43,404 nucleotides of DNA, from assembly GCA_016872595.1 (NCBI GenBank), contig VGZJ01000015.1, positions 1 through 43,404 on the forward strand, in the 5' to 3' direction. Each line of letters starts with the position of its first letter. Position 1 is the stretch's first letter. The DNA comes from Planctomycetota bacterium (GTDB lineage: Bacteria > Planctomycetota > Planctomycetia > Gemmatales > Gemmataceae). A program made the translations under genes and the position numbers. The notes under the pieces were generated by a model. That model saw only the letters and a list, made by a program, of their open reading frames with translations, searched no databases and was not told the origin of the DNA. Positions 9,564 through 18,697 of the stretch are shown in pieces.

Positions 9564-10769
9564 TCAACGCGAGGGGCGAATCGCGCCGGCGCACGACCCG
9601 AACCCGATGCGCGCGAAGCCGGGGCGCTCGCAGTACCCCGTCAACGTCACCTCGTCGCCGTCTTCGAGGAACGTGCGCGCTTCGCCGCTCGGCAGGCGCA
9701 CCGGGTCCGCGCCCTTTGCGGTCAGTTCGAGCAGGCAGCCGCGGTTTTCCTTGTCGGGGCCGGAGACCGTGCCGCTGGCGATCAGGTCGCCCGGCGCGAG
9801 CGGACAGCCGTTCGACGTGTGGTGCGCCACCATCTGCCCCGGCGTCCAGTACATCTCGCGGAACGGCGCGCGGCTCACGCGCACCGGCGCGCTCATGACG
9901 GGGGAACGTAGCCACACTTCAACCGTGATGTCGGGCGCGCCCGGTTCCGGCTCTTGCAGGTAGGGCAGGGTTGGTACGTCGTGCGCGGGCGCGGCGGTCC
10001 AGAACGGGGCCAGCGCCTCCCCAGTCACGAGCCACGGCGACACCGACGTCGCGAAGTTCTTCGCCAAGAACGGGCCGAGCGGTTGGTACTCCCAGCGTTG
10101 GATGTCGCGCGCCGACCAGTCGTTGACGAGGCACAACCCGGCGATGTGGTCACGCGCCCGCGCCACCGGGATCGGGTCGCCGAGCGCGTTCCCGGGGCCG
10201 ACGAACAGGCCCACTTCCATCTCGTAATCGAGTTCGCGCGTCGGCCCGAACTTGCCCTCCGCGAGTTGCCCGCTCGGGCGCGCGACCGGCGTTCCGCTCA
10301 CCACCAGCGACGACGCGCGGCCGTGGTACGCGATGGGTACGTGCTTGTAGTTCGGCAGCAGTGGGTTGTCGGGGCGGAACAGCTTGCCGACGTTGGTGGC
10401 GTGGTGGATCGAGGCGTAGAAGTCGGTGTAGTCGCCGACCGCTGCGGGCAGGCGCATGGCGCACTCGGATTGCGCGAACAGCGGACGCGCCGGCGCGCCC
10501 GCTTCCAGCACCTTCACGAGCACGCGGCGCAGGTCGCGGCGCTGCACGGGCGGGAGCGCGCAGTACCCGTTGAGCGTTTCGCCGGGAACCCACGCGCTCG
10601 CGTCGAGGATCGAATCGCCGATGGCGACGCCGACGCGCGCGCGGGTTTCGCCCGGGGGAACGAAGACGCCGAGCGGCAAGTTCTGGATCGGGAAGTCGCA
10701 GCCGGGGTGCTTCGCGGACTCGACCCAACTCCGCCGGCCCGCGTCGTGCGTGTCGTCGATCGCGCTCAT
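9564..10769 (-). CDS. fahA: Fumarylacetoacetase
   Basis: 401 residues, about the usual length for the family. It cleaves fumarylacetoacetate to fumarate and acetoacetate, the last step of tyrosine/homogentisate breakdown. Visible family motifs are 'DYTDFYASIHHATNVG' with the catalytic His, 'ELDYEMEVGLFVG' with the two metal-binding Glu, 'LVNDWSARDIQRWEYQPLGP' with the metal Asp, and 'FLAKNFATSVSPW' with the catalytic Lys. The start ATG overlaps the upstream gene's stop (ATGA), so both are translated from one message. No other tyrosine-degradation gene is visible nearby. The gene converges on the SDR gene with a 16-base gap. Confidence 0.95.
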   Translation of the reverse strand: MSAIDDTHDAGRRSWVESAKHPGCDFPIQNLPLGVFVPPGETRARVGVAIGDSILDASAWVPGETLNGYCALPPVQRRDLRRVLVKVLEAGAPARPLFAQSECAMRLPAAVGDYTDFYASIHHATNVGKLFRPDNPLLPNYKHVPIAYHGRASSLVVSGTPVARPSGQLAEGKFGPTRELDYEMEVGLFVGPGNALGDPIPVARARDHIAGLCLVNDWSARDIQRWEYQPLGPFLAKNFATSVSPWLVTGEALAPFWTAAPAHDVPTLPYLQEPEPGAPDITVEVWLRSPVMSAPVRVSRAPFREMYWTPGQMVAHHTSNGCPLAPGDLIASGTVSGPDKENRGCLLELTAKGADPVRLPSGEARTFLEDGDEVTLTGYCERPGFARIGFGSCAGAIRPSR

Positions 10770-11527
10770 AGCAGCCCCAGTTGTTCCAGATCGGCAATCG
10801 GCTCGTCGAACGAGCACGAACCGAAGGCGTGGGCGAAGTCCGCGCGCGCCGCGCGCACCTGTTCGGTCGAAAGCGCGCGGTCGCGCCAGTGGGCGCGGTC
10901 GTCGAAGCGGAACGCGGTCGGGTCCGTTTCGGCCAAGATCGGCTCGAGGTTGCAGTCGCCGTGCCACGCCCGCGCCGCGGCCACGAACACGTTCAGGAAC
11001 CCGTGCATCACGGCCCGCGGCGCGTTCGGCTCGTAGGTCAGGGCGTACTCGGCGCGCACCGGGTGGTGAAGGCCCGCGGTGGCCTTGAACGGCAACCCGC
11101 GGTCGGCGCAGGCGCGAATAAAGTCCGCGACCGCTGCCACGCTCGGAATCGCTTCCGGCTTCAGCCCGCCGGTGCGGACCTTCGCGAAACACCCGGCGGC
11201 CCTCACCGCGTCGAGGTCCGCGAGCGGCACTTCGCAGTAGACCGGGCGCGGCGCGGTGACAACGCGCTTCGATTCCAGCGCCGCGGCGCGCGGCACGTCG
11301 GTTTCGGCGAGTACCGAGAGCGCACCGTTGAAGGCGGGCGATACGCGGTCGAGGTCCACAGCGCTGACGACGAGATATCGTAGCGCCCACGCCCGCGGGC
11401 CGGCGCGGTAGGTGGCGAAGTTCTCGGCCGCGGCCCCGCACGGCAGCGCCGCCGGCGGGAACGTGCCCGCGTAGTCGATCAAGCCCTCAAGTAGCGCCCG
11501 CAGCGCCGGTGCGACGGGTCGGTCCAT
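10766..11527 (-). CDS. Unrecognised protein coupled to fumarylacetoacetase
   Basis: 253 residues from ATG 11527, chosen because GGAG lies at normal spacing before it; the open frame extends 16 codons further upstream without a better start. No named domain. It begins 'LLEGLIDYAGTFPPAAL' and has strand-like segments ('RYLVVSAVDL', 'VYCEVPL', 'FAKVRTGG', 'LPFKATAGLHHPVR') alternating with helices, a spacing that suggests an alpha/beta barrel. Conserved-looking Lys, Arg and His in 'KVRTGG' and 'KATAGLHHP' could form a phosphate or carboxylate site. Coupling to fumarylacetoacetase suggests a role in aromatic amino acid breakdown, but this is inference. Confidence 0.7.
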   Translation of the reverse strand: MDRPVAPALRALLEGLIDYAGTFPPAALPCGAAAENFATYRAGPRAWALRYLVVSAVDLDRVSPAFNGALSVLAETDVPRAAALESKRVVTAPRPVYCEVPLADLDAVRAAGCFAKVRTGGLKPEAIPSVAAVADFIRACADRGLPFKATAGLHHPVRAEYALTYEPNAPRAVMHGFLNVFVAAARAWHGDCNLEPILAETDPTAFRFDDRAHWRDRALSTEQVRAARADFAHAFGSCSFDEPIADLEQLGLL

Positions 11528-11609
11528 AGCGGCTCCGGAGACGGACGACCATAACGGCGCGGGCCGCGGGGACACGCCCGCGGCCCGTCGCGCTGCGCCC
11601 CGAACTGTT

Positions 11610-13283
11610 CTACTGATCGCGCAGTTCCATCTTCAACTGGCTTGCGATGGCGTGAATCAGAGGGGCCGTCGGCTTGCGCGGTTGCTGATAGCCCCACTGC
11701 GTTTGTAGGGCTTCGTAAGACATCAGCGCGCCGACCAGCACGACGAGAACGGCGGGCGCGAGGAACAGCAGCGGGACGATGCCCCACGGCTTCGTCGGTC
11801 GCTCGATCACCGCGCCGGCGGGCACGACCTCGTCATCGTCGTCGTCGCGCGGCTTGCCCTTCACACCCTTCAGTGCCGCCGCCGCGGAGCCGTCGTCCTC
11901 GGCCGGCTCGTCGGCGAGGTCCACGTCCACGTCGGCATCGACCGCCGCGGCCTTCTTCTTGATCTTGGATTTCGACTTCGGCGCGTCGGATTCGGCCTCG
12001 TCTTCCAGCAGCACGACCTCGCTACCGGACGGCTCCTCGGAGACGACGTCGCTGTCGTCCATCGCCAGTTCGAAGTCCGACTTCTCCAAGTCGGTGTCGG
12101 ATTCGAGCGCCACCGCTTCGGACGCAGACTCGTCCGGCATCGGCGGGATCTCGAAGTCGGTCTCGAAGATGTCGCCCTTGTCGCCACCGTCGTCGAGTTC
12201 GTCCGAGCCGAGCGCGGCCTGTTCGAGGCTGGAGTTACTGGAGTCGTCAAGCGTCAGCTCGAACTCGCTGCTCGAATCGGCGTCGAGCACGGGCTTACCA
12301 GACTTCGGCGCGCCGAGCTTGGTGCTGGACGGCACCGAGGACGAATCGAGCGACAACTCGAAGTCCACGTCGCTCTCGTCCGAGTCGTCTTTTTTCTTCT
12401 CCTCCTTCTTCTTGGCGTCCTTTTTCCCGCCGAGGGGAATGCCGCTGTCCGCGGGCGTGCTGAGGTTGATCCCGCTCTGGCTCGCTTTCCCGCTGCCACC
12501 CTTGTCCTTGGGCATCGAACCGAGATCGACTTCATCGCCGCCGCTGGAGCCGTCGGCGTTCATCTGAAGCTCGAAGTCGTCGCTGTCGGCGTCGAGGCTC
12601 AGTTCGAATTCGCTGCTGTCCGGGGCCGTGGGGCGCGAGCCGGGTTTCTTGCCATCGGAAGCTAGGCGACCCGGCGAACCGCCGGTCTTGGGGGCCGAGA
12701 GTTTGGCCGAACTGCCGCCCTTGATGATCGCGCTGCCGGGGCCGGCGAGGTCGATGGAGATTTCTTCCGTTGGGATGCCGCTGTCCTCGTCGCCCCTGGG
12801 CTTCTTCGGTGCGGGCTTCCCGGCCTTGCCCTTGCCGCCGTCGAGCCGCACGTCGCTGTCGGAGCCGTCCTTCGGCTTCTTGTTGGGCAGGAGTTTGCCG
12901 CTCGACTTGGGTGCGGACGACTTGGAATCGTCGGCGAGAACGAGCGCGTCGTCGTCGGTGTCGGACTCGGCGAACACGAGCGGCTCGTCGTCGTCCTTTT
13001 TCTTGGGCTTCTTCTTGTCCACCCCCTTCGGAACTTTGAAGTCGTCCGAGCCGGGCGGTTCGTCGTCGACCACCGGCGCGAGCGGCAGGCCGTCGTCACT
13101 GGCGAGACCGAGTTCGCGGGCCAGTTCCTCAATGGCCGCGGCCTTGAACCGAACGGTAGTGCCGTCGCGGATCGGGCTGAGGCGCTTGAACGCGGGGTCC
13201 GTTTTGAGGCGCTTCTTCATCTCCTCGGGCGAGATGCCGAGTTTCTCGGCAGCTTCCTCAAGGGTAATCATCTGCTGCGCCAT
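11610..13283 (-). CDS. Acidic low-complexity protein with HTH-like head and C-terminal membrane anchor
   Basis: 557 residues. Residues 1-60 ('MITLEEAAEKLGISPEEMKKRL ... VRFKAAAIEELAREL') match the excisionase/MerR-type helix-turn-helix of the HTH_17 kind. Residues about 65-495 are Asp/Ser/Lys/Gly-rich and almost certainly disordered. They contain at least five copies of a short motif, acidic/Ser-x-(D/E)-F-E-L-x-(L/M)-(D/N), for example SSEFELSLD, SDDFELQMN and SSEFELTLD. A transmembrane helix lies at about 500-522 ('WGIVPLLFLAPAVLVVLVGA'), followed by a 35-residue tail. A DNA-binding-type head on the same chain as a membrane anchor is unusual. Repeat number and codon use suggest expansion by duplication. 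Function unknown. Confidence 0.85.
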   Translation of the reverse strand: MAQQMITLEEAAEKLGISPEEMKKRLKTDPAFKRLSPIRDGTTVRFKAAAIEELARELGLASDDGLPLAPVVDDEPPGSDDFKVPKGVDKKKPKKKDDDEPLVFAESDTDDDALVLADDSKSSAPKSSGKLLPNKKPKDGSDSDVRLDGGKGKAGKPAPKKPRGDEDSGIPTEEISIDLAGPGSAIIKGGSSAKLSAPKTGGSPGRLASDGKKPGSRPTAPDSSEFELSLDADSDDFELQMNADGSSGGDEVDLGSMPKDKGGSGKASQSGINLSTPADSGIPLGGKKDAKKKEEKKKDDSDESDVDFELSLDSSSVPSSTKLGAPKSGKPVLDADSSSEFELTLDDSSNSSLEQAALGSDELDDGGDKGDIFETDFEIPPMPDESASEAVALESDTDLEKSDFELAMDDSDVVSEEPSGSEVVLLEDEAESDAPKSKSKIKKKAAAVDADVDVDLADEPAEDDGSAAAALKGVKGKPRDDDDDEVVPAGAVIERPTKPWGIVPLLFLAPAVLVVLVGALMSYEALQTQWGYQQPRKPTAPLIHAIASQLKMELRDQ

Positions 13284-13455
13284 GGGTGACTCGTCACGAT
13301 GGATGTGGGGACCGGGACGGCGCGGCCGCGGGCGCGCGGTGCGTTACTTGTGATTGTAAACGCCCGGCGCACGGACACAAGTGCCGAAGGGAGAAGGACC
13401 AACGGCGCGCGCCCGTACCGGCTGTGTAGCCGTCACAACCGCGCCCCCCGCGCGG

Positions 13456-13857
13456 CTACTTGGCCCGTGGCGCGGCACGAAACTCGTCCGCGGTCATTTC
13501 CTTGGCGCGCCCGTTCTGGAGCAGCACCCACCCGCCGGACGTGGGGGTTGAGGATTCGTACGCGACGACGTGTGAGGGCGCGGTGTCGGCCGCGCCCTCG
13601 CCCGCAACTGTCGCGCCCCAAATAACCGTGACCTCACCGGAGCGGACCGCGGCGAGACCGAGCGGGTACCCGTGCTCGTACTTCGCCAAGTCGGCGACCC
13701 GCTTCGGGCCGGTCCCGGTTTCGCCGCTGTACGACCGGATCAGCCCGCCCACCTCGAGCAGCACGGCCTCTTTCCCCGGTGTCTGGGGTTGCCCCTTCGG
13801 CGCGGGCGAAGAGCACCCTACGAGTACGGCGAGTATGACCACCGAACGGTAGCGCAT
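13456..13857 (-). CDS. Small predicted lipoprotein
   Basis: 133 residues from ATG 13857. A short hydrophobic signal ends in the lipobox Leu12-Val-Gly-Cys15 followed by Ser-Ser, so it is probably lipid-anchored. The rest is a small soluble domain with 'KYEHGYPLGLAAVRSGEVTVIWGA' (split here) and 'AYESSTPTSGGWVLLQNG', which I do not recognise as a named family. It starts 57 bases after the DUF1559 prepilin-like gene in the same direction. In planctomycetes such small lipoprotein genes often follow DUF1559 genes, suggesting a joint surface role, but this is context only. Confidence 0.75.
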   Translation of the reverse strand: MRYRSVVILAVLVGCSSPAPKGQPQTPGKEAVLLEVGGLIRSYSGETGTGPKRVADLAKYEHGYPLGLAAVRSGEVTVIWGATVAGEGAADTAPSHVVAYESSTPTSGGWVLLQNGRAKEMTADEFRAAPRAK

Positions 13858-13913
13858 GGCGGAGAGTTGTGGTTGCGACGTTGCGGCGCGCGCCCGGCCG
13901 CGCGCCGCGCGCG

Positions 13914-14972
13914 TCAGTTGTTCTGAACGACCTCGCCGCCGTTGCGCGTGCCCATCATGCGCCACGTGGCGTACGAGAGCGAGTCGGTCACGAACCGGAC
14001 GCTCCCGTCGGCCATGCACACGTTCACGCCGTTGCTGTGGTAACTGCTCGCTGCGATGTGCATCGAGGTGAACGCCGAGTTCCCGCAACTGTAGCGCTGG
14101 GTCCCGGTGGCGACCTTGCGGTTCCAGTTCACCGGCAGCGTGTGGGTGAACAGGAAGTTCGAGGGCAGGTTCCGGTAGTACTGTTGGCCGGTGTACTTGA
14201 TCGAACTGCTCCAGTTCGCGCCCGTCGCGCACATGCTGATGGTCGTCCCGTCGGTCTCGTTGTACCCGGTGTTCGAGCTGTGGATGATGATCGTGGCGTG
14301 ATCGCGAACCCCGGAGGCGGCGTTGTACTGGATGCCCGACCGCATGACCTCGGCAAACATCACCGTGTTGCTGGACCCGTCGCCGATGGATACGACCGTC
14401 ACGCCGGCCATGATCTGCCCGTTCGCCGGGTACGGCAGTGAGAAGATTCCTTCGAGGCTGGCGTTCCCGCCGCGGAAGTGGGCGTACGCGCCGAGCGAGC
14501 CGAAGTAGTTCTGCCGCCCCGCGCCGAAGTAAGTCTCGCTCGAAGAGTCCGACGGGCACAGGTAGACGGGCACGTCGCCCGTGCGTGCCGCGGCGTTCGC
14601 GCCGGATAGTGCCGGTATCGACGAGTGGATCGGCGCGTCGCTGTTCACGTTGTAGTTCATGTTGAATTGGTTGTACTTGTTCCCCTGCTCAAAGTACGGG
14701 AGTAACAGGGCTTGGGTCGGGGCACCGGACGAGACAGTGGACCCGGCGATCACGACCGTGTGCTGCGACGGCGGGAGCGTGTTGTTCGCGCTCTCGTAGT
14801 TGTGGGCCGCCAGCCCGAACTGCTTGAGGTTGTTCTGGCACTTGAGTCGCGCCGCGGCCTCGCGCACCTTCTGCACCGCCGGAAGAAGCAGCCCGATCAG
14901 GATGGCGATGATGGCGATGACGACGAGCAACTCGATGAGCGTGAACCCGCGCGCGGTACGGCGACTAAGCAT
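13914..14972 (-). CDS. DUF1559 protein with type II prepilin-like signal
   Basis: 352 residues. The N-terminus '[20 protein letters not shown]' is a type IV/II pseudopilin leader: cleavage after Gly9, methylated Phe, Glu at +5, then a hydrophobic helix '[19 protein letters not shown]'. The body holds DUF1559 landmarks: '[14 protein letters not shown]' after the helix, 'YLCPSD', and the closing '[10 protein letters not shown]'. This family is strongly expanded in planctomycetes and is thought to form surface or secretion-related pseudopili. I start at ATG 14972 because GGAGGT precedes it and the leader then has normal length; the frame is open further upstream. A perfect hairpin lies in the leader region at 14996-15018. 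Confidence 0.93.
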   Translation of the reverse strand: MLSRRTARGFTLIELLVVIAIIAILIGLLLPAVQKVREAAARLKCQNNLKQFGLAAHNYESANNTLPPSQHTVVIAGSTVSSGAPTQALLLPYFEQGNKYNQFNMNYNVNSDAPIHSSIPALSGANAAARTGDVPVYLCPSDSSSETYFGAGRQNYFGSLGAYAHFRGGNASLEGIFSLPYPANGQIMAGVTVVSIGDGSSNTVMFAEVMRSGIQYNAASGVRDHATIIIHSSNTGYNETDGTTISMCATGANWSSSIKYTGQQYYRNLPSNFLFTHTLPVNWNRKVATGTQRYSCGNSAFTSMHIAASSYHSNGVNVCMADGSVRFVTDSLSYATWRMMGTRNGGEVVQNN

Positions 14973-14995
14973 CGGACACCTCCGACGGGAGAGAG

Positions 14996-15018
14996 GACGC
15001 CCCACGAGTCGGGGCGTC
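14996..15018 (-). promoter_or_regulatory. Hairpin upstream of the DUF1559 gene
   Basis: GACGCCCC (14996-15003) pairs exactly with GGGGCGTC (15011-15018) around a 7-base loop. It sits 24 bases before the start codon, just upstream of the ribosome-binding site. It could be a 5'-leader stability or control element, or the end of the upstream sulfotransferase message. There is no U-run. Confidence 0.4.
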
Positions 15019-15145
15019 GGACCGACAGCGAATGAATCGAGTGCCACGGCTCGGAACGGTGCGAGTATGAACCACAAAACATGAAGTATTGTCGAGCGAA
15101 TATGAAGGACGCAACAGCGAAACTCAGAAAATGCGCATCTCCGCC

Positions 15146-16342
15146 CTACTCGTATCCGTAGCGGCGGATCACGTCGCCCCAGCGGGCGTGGATGGTCGCG
15201 CGCTGGTCGGCGGTCAGGTCGTACTTGTTGGTTTCGTAGCCGGCGTTCTGGCGCAGGTACTCCTCGACGCGCGGGCGGGCGGCGTCGAAGCCGCCGAGCT
15301 GTAGCCCGTCGTACACCTTCCGCAGTTCCGCGACCGGGTTGTTCACGAGCGCTTCATACCGGAGTTCGTGGAATCGGCCCGGTACGGCGTTCAGCAGCGG
15401 GCGCGAGTCTTCGAGCCGGTCGTAGATGACGCGGAACTCGCTCAGCACCTTTTCTTCCAACCCCGGCCAGTTCGGGGCCTGTAGCCCGTGGTTGCGGGCC
15501 ATCGACGACCACAGGTTCACCGTCGAGGGAAACACGACGTGGGGGTCGCGGACGATGTGGACGAACTTGGCGTTCGGGAACAGTTCGAGCAGCGTCGGGA
15601 TGCGGGCCGTGTGCGGCGGTGACTTCAGCACCAGTTGCTTCCCCGTGCGCACCGTCACTTCTTTCAAAAACCGCACGAAGGTGCGCTTCCACTTCGCCAG
15701 CTCGGGCGCGCTGAGGCCGGACAGGTCGAGCGCGCCTTGCGAGGGGTGCGGGCGGTTCGGGAACGCGAAGTCCGTGTACGTCGAGGGGAGGCCGAGCAGC
15801 GCGAGCGCGAACTCGTCCTCCTGCGGCCGGTCCCAGCCGAACAGCATGTTGTCCATCGGCCGGCGGCCGGGGAGCATCCACCCGCAGTAGCGCTTGAAGA
15901 ACCCGTTGGTGAGGAGCGCGTGGTGCGGGTTGAAGCAGTCCTGCATGTCGGGAAACCCGAACCGCGGGTCGCGGATCAGGAGTTCGTGCAAGAGCGTGGT
16001 GCCGGTGCGCCAGTGGCCGATCACGAAGACGGGGTGGTTCGTGATTTCCGTGGCGCGCACGCGCGAACCGTGGCGCGCGTTCAGTGCCCAGCGGAGGACC
16101 GTGTTGATTGTGGCGTTGACCGAGACGATAGCGGCGATGTACCAGTGACTGGGGTGCACGGCGAACCCGTTGGCGCGCAGCATCCGCAGCCACGTGAACA
16201 GGTCGGTACCTTCCCAGAGGCGCGGCGACCACTGGCGCTTGTGCGGGACCGGGGGTTTGGGTGGCAGCGCCGGCACGTACGTCAAGTTCGGGTCCGGCCC
16301 GGTGCGTTCGACGGGAACGACGACCGCCGCGGTCGAGGGCAT
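15146..16342 (-). CDS. Sulfotransferase
   Basis: 398 residues from ATG 16342, preceded by AGGAG. The 5'-phosphosulfate loop for PAPS is '[18 protein letters not shown]' (about 105-122). The 3'-phosphate site is '[19 protein letters not shown]' (about 260-278, Arg265 and Ser273). Between them lies '[17 protein letters not shown]', typical of the sulfotransferase_3 group found in many marine bacteria and planctomycetes. It would move sulfate from PAPS to a hydroxyl or amine of a carbohydrate, lipid or peptide; the acceptor cannot be predicted. It is divergently arranged with dnaX across 136 bases. Confidence 0.9.
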   Translation of the reverse strand: MPSTAAVVVPVERTGPDPNLTYVPALPPKPPVPHKRQWSPRLWEGTDLFTWLRMLRANGFAVHPSHWYIAAIVSVNATINTVLRWALNARHGSRVRATEITNHPVFVIGHWRTGTTLLHELLIRDPRFGFPDMQDCFNPHHALLTNGFFKRYCGWMLPGRRPMDNMLFGWDRPQEDEFALALLGLPSTYTDFAFPNRPHPSQGALDLSGLSAPELAKWKRTFVRFLKEVTVRTGKQLVLKSPPHTARIPTLLELFPNAKFVHIVRDPHVVFPSTVNLWSSMARNHGLQAPNWPGLEEKVLSEFRVIYDRLEDSRPLLNAVPGRFHELRYEALVNNPVAELRKVYDGLQLGGFDAARPRVEEYLRQNAGYETNKYDLTADQRATIHARWGDVIRRYGYE

Positions 16343-16478
16343 CCGATGACTCCTGCGCGGGTTCGCGTGTAGAACCAGTACACGGAAACCGCGGGCGTTG
16401 GCAAGTTCCCACCGCGATTGTTCGCCGCCGCGGTTCCGGGTAGATTCACCCGCAGACCGCCGACCGACAGGAACCGTC

Positions 16479-18317
16479 ATGGCGAAGCAGAAACCGCAAC
16501 CGGCCGCGAGCGCGGACCCGCCCGCGTACACGGTCGTGGCCCGGCGCTACCGGCCCCAGCAGTTCGCCGAACTGATCGGCCAAGAGCACGTGGCCGAGGC
16601 CCTCGTGAACGCCCTCAAGAGCGGGCGCGTCGCCCACGCGTACCTCTTCACAGGCGCGCGCGGCGTCGGCAAAACGAGCGCCGCCCGGATCCTCGCCAAA
16701 GCCCTCAACTGCGAAACCGGTACGACCCCGACGCCGTGCGACAAGTGCGCCAGTTGCCTCGCGGTCGCCGCCGGCGACGACGTAGACGTTCTGGAAATCG
16801 ACGGCGCAAGCAACAACAAAGTGGACGAGGCCCGCGACCTGCGCCAAGGGATCGGGTTCCGCCCCACGCGCGGCCGGTTCAAGATTTACATCATCGACGA
16901 AGTCCACATGTTGAGCAACGCGGCGTTCAACGCGCTGCTGAAGACTCTGGAGGAACCACCCGAACACGCCAAGTTCATCCTCGCCACCACCGAAGTGCAG
17001 AAGATCCCCATCACGGTCCTGTCGCGGTGCCAGCGGTTCGACTTCGCGCACGTCGGGCCGACGATAATCTTCGAGCACCTCAAGAAGATCGTCGAGCGGG
17101 AAGGGCACAAGGCCACCGACGACGCGCTGCGCCTCGTCGCCCGCCGCGCCGCCGGCTCGATGCGCGACTCGCAATCTATCCTCGATCAGTTGCTCGCGTC
17201 GGCCGTGGGCGAGCTGACGGCCGAGCACGTCGGCGCGGTGCTGGGCACGGCCGGCGACGACCGCGTGATCGAACTGGTGAGTGCGATTGTGGCCGGCGAC
17301 GCCAAGGCCGCGCTCGACCGCATCGCTCTGTGGGTCGAACGCGGGCTGCAAGTCGGCGAACTTGTCGAGCAAGTCGTCGAATACTGGCGCGCGCTGATGC
17401 TGGTGAACTGTGGCGGGCCGGACGTGCGCGAACTGCCCGTGACGCCCAACCAGTTCGACGCGGTGAAGAAACACGCGCAAGAGCTGTCGCTGGACGCTAT
17501 ACTTGCGGGGCTGGAACTGCTGACCGCGACGAAAGCCCGCATGCGCGGCAGCACGCACACGCAAGTGCTACTCGAAATGGTCGTGGTCCGGTTGTGTCGG
17601 CTGGCCGAACTTCGCGCCGTGGCCGACTTGATTCAGTGGGCCGAGGCGCTACGCGCGTCCGGCGGGGCGGTGCCGGTTGCTGCCGCGCCTGCGCGCATCG
17701 CGCCCCCCGCTGCAGTGCCGGACGCGCCAAAAAAAAACGACGCAACTACGGCAGCGACGGCGGGTAAGCCGCCCGCTCCCGCTTCCCCTTCCGGCGAGTT
17801 GTCCACGCTCGCCCTGTCAGATTCGACCGTTCACGAGGTTTGGGCGCGGTTTGTTCAGCACATCGAGCAAAAGGCCCCGCTTCTAGCAAAACCTCTCAGT
17901 TTCTCCAGTTCGTATGCAAATTCGGGGCCAAATGCACTGGTAATCCGCTTCCCGGTCTCGTATACTGACGCGAAGAACATCTGCGGAACCGAGGCGAGCG
18001 TCCAACGGCTACAAGACGCGCTCAAGCGCATTACGGGCCACGCGGTCGCGGTGCGGACGGAAACCGACACGAGCGCCGCCGCCCGCCCAACGGCCCCGGC
18101 CGCGCCCGCAGCCTTGCAACCGACCGACCGCAAGCGGGTACTGACCGCGCTCCCGCTATTCAAGAAAGCCAGCGACGTGCTGGGCGCGCAGATTTGGCAC
18201 GTGGACGACGACTTCAACCCGACCGCGCCCCGGCCCGAACCGGGTGCGCCGAGAGACGCGCCCGCCGACGCCGACCCGTCCGACGACGAGACCCCGACCG
18301 CCACCGACGAGGGCTGA
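16479..18317 (+). CDS. dnaX: DNA polymerase III subunits tau/gamma
   Basis: 612 residues. This is the clamp-loader ATPase. Walker A 'GARGVGKTS' lies near residue 63. The zinc module 'CETGTTPTPCDKCASC' has four Cys. Walker B 'IYIIDEVHMLS', 'FNALLKTLEEPP' and sensor 'LATTEVQKIPITVLSRCQ' with the arginine finger follow, then the domain III collar. The tail beyond about residue 400 is Ala/Pro-rich, then a tau-like C-terminal domain. At residues 416-420 a run of nine A (17729-17737) sits in phase as A-AAA-AAA. The -1 frame after it reads K-R-R-N-Y-G-S-D-G-G and stops at 17767, giving a 429-residue gamma-like form. ybaB and recR follow closely, the standard dnaX-ybaB-recR arrangement. Confidence 0.96.
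   Translation: MAKQKPQPAASADPPAYTVVARRYRPQQFAELIGQEHVAEALVNALKSGRVAHAYLFTGARGVGKTSAARILAKALNCETGTTPTPCDKCASCLAVAAGDDVDVLEIDGASNNKVDEARDLRQGIGFRPTRGRFKIYIIDEVHMLSNAAFNALLKTLEEPPEHAKFILATTEVQKIPITVLSRCQRFDFAHVGPTIIFEHLKKIVEREGHKATDDALRLVARRAAGSMRDSQSILDQLLASAVGELTAEHVGAVLGTAGDDRVIELVSAIVAGDAKAALDRIALWVERGLQVGELVEQVVEYWRALMLVNCGGPDVRELPVTPNQFDAVKKHAQELSLDAILAGLELLTATKARMRGSTHTQVLLEMVVVRLCRLAELRAVADLIQWAEALRASGGAVPVAAAPARIAPPAAVPDAPKKNDATTAATAGKPPAPASPSGELSTLALSDSTVHEVWARFVQHIEQKAPLLAKPLSFSSSYANSGPNALVIRFPVSYTDAKNICGTEASVQRLQDALKRITGHAVAVRTETDTSAAARPTAPAAPAALQPTDRKRVLTALPLFKKASDVLGAQIWHVDDDFNPTAPRPEPGAPRDAPADADPSDDETPTATDEG
17729..17737 (+). promoter_or_regulatory. A9 slippery tract in dnaX (tau/gamma frameshift or transcriptional slippage site)
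   Basis: Nine consecutive A include the in-phase heptamer A-AAA-AAA. A slip of -1 (or one inserted A in the mRNA) leads to a stop TAA at 17765-17767. A small hairpin GGCGG/CCGCC (17759-17773) has this stop in its loop. A run this long stands out in very GC-rich coding sequence. Known parallels are ribosomal frameshifting in Escherichia coli dnaX and transcriptional slippage on A9 in Thermus thermophilus dnaX. Confidence 0.75.
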
Positions 18318-18321
18318 CGCG

Positions 18322-18675
18322 ATGTTTAAGGAACTCGGCGCGATGATGAGTCTCTTGAAGAATCAGGGGAAGATTCAGGAGGAAGTGCAAAAGTTTCAAG
18401 CGTCGGTGGGCAACATCACCGCGGAGGCGAGCAGCGGCGCGGGCTACGTCACCGTGAAGGTGAACGGCCGCATGGAGGTGCTGAGCGTGCGCATCTCTGA
18501 GGACGCGCTGAAGCTGAACGACCGCGAGGTGCTCGAAGACCTGATCGCTGCGGCCACCAACCAAGCACTCACAAAGGTGCGCGCCCAACTCGCAGAAGAG
18601 AGCGGGAAGATGGCCGCGAACATCGGCCTGCCGCCGGGGATGCTCGGCGGTGGGTTCCCCGGGTTCGGGAGCTGA
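18322..18675 (+). CDS. ybaB: YbaB/EbfC nucleoid-associated protein
   Basis: 117 residues, normal for the family. The pattern 'MFKELGAMMSLLKNQGKIQEE' (split), 'GAGYVTVKVNGRMEVLSVRIS' (split) and 'EDLIAAATNQALTKVR' is the YbaB helix-strand-helix dimer, a DNA-binding nucleoid protein. The Gly/Pro/Phe-rich tail 'PPGMLGGGFPGFGS' is also common in the family. The gene starts four bases after the dnaX stop, in the conserved dnaX-ybaB-recR order. Confidence 0.95.
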   Translation: MFKELGAMMSLLKNQGKIQEEVQKFQASVGNITAEASSGAGYVTVKVNGRMEVLSVRISEDALKLNDREVLEDLIAAATNQALTKVRAQLAEESGKMAANIGLPPGMLGGGFPGFGS

Positions 18676-18697
18676 CTACACCACAGGAGGCCCTCGG

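Noticed and set aside
11779-13353. Ser-rich plus-strand frames opposite the acidic repeat protein
   Set aside because: They are the complements of Asp/Ser codons in repeats; the minus frame has a recognisable HTH head and membrane helix.
16343-16478. Sigma-54 (-24/-12) promoters near rpoN, dnaX and other operons
   Set aside because: I found TTGGCA-like fragments but no instance with a correctly spaced TTGC, so none is annotated.
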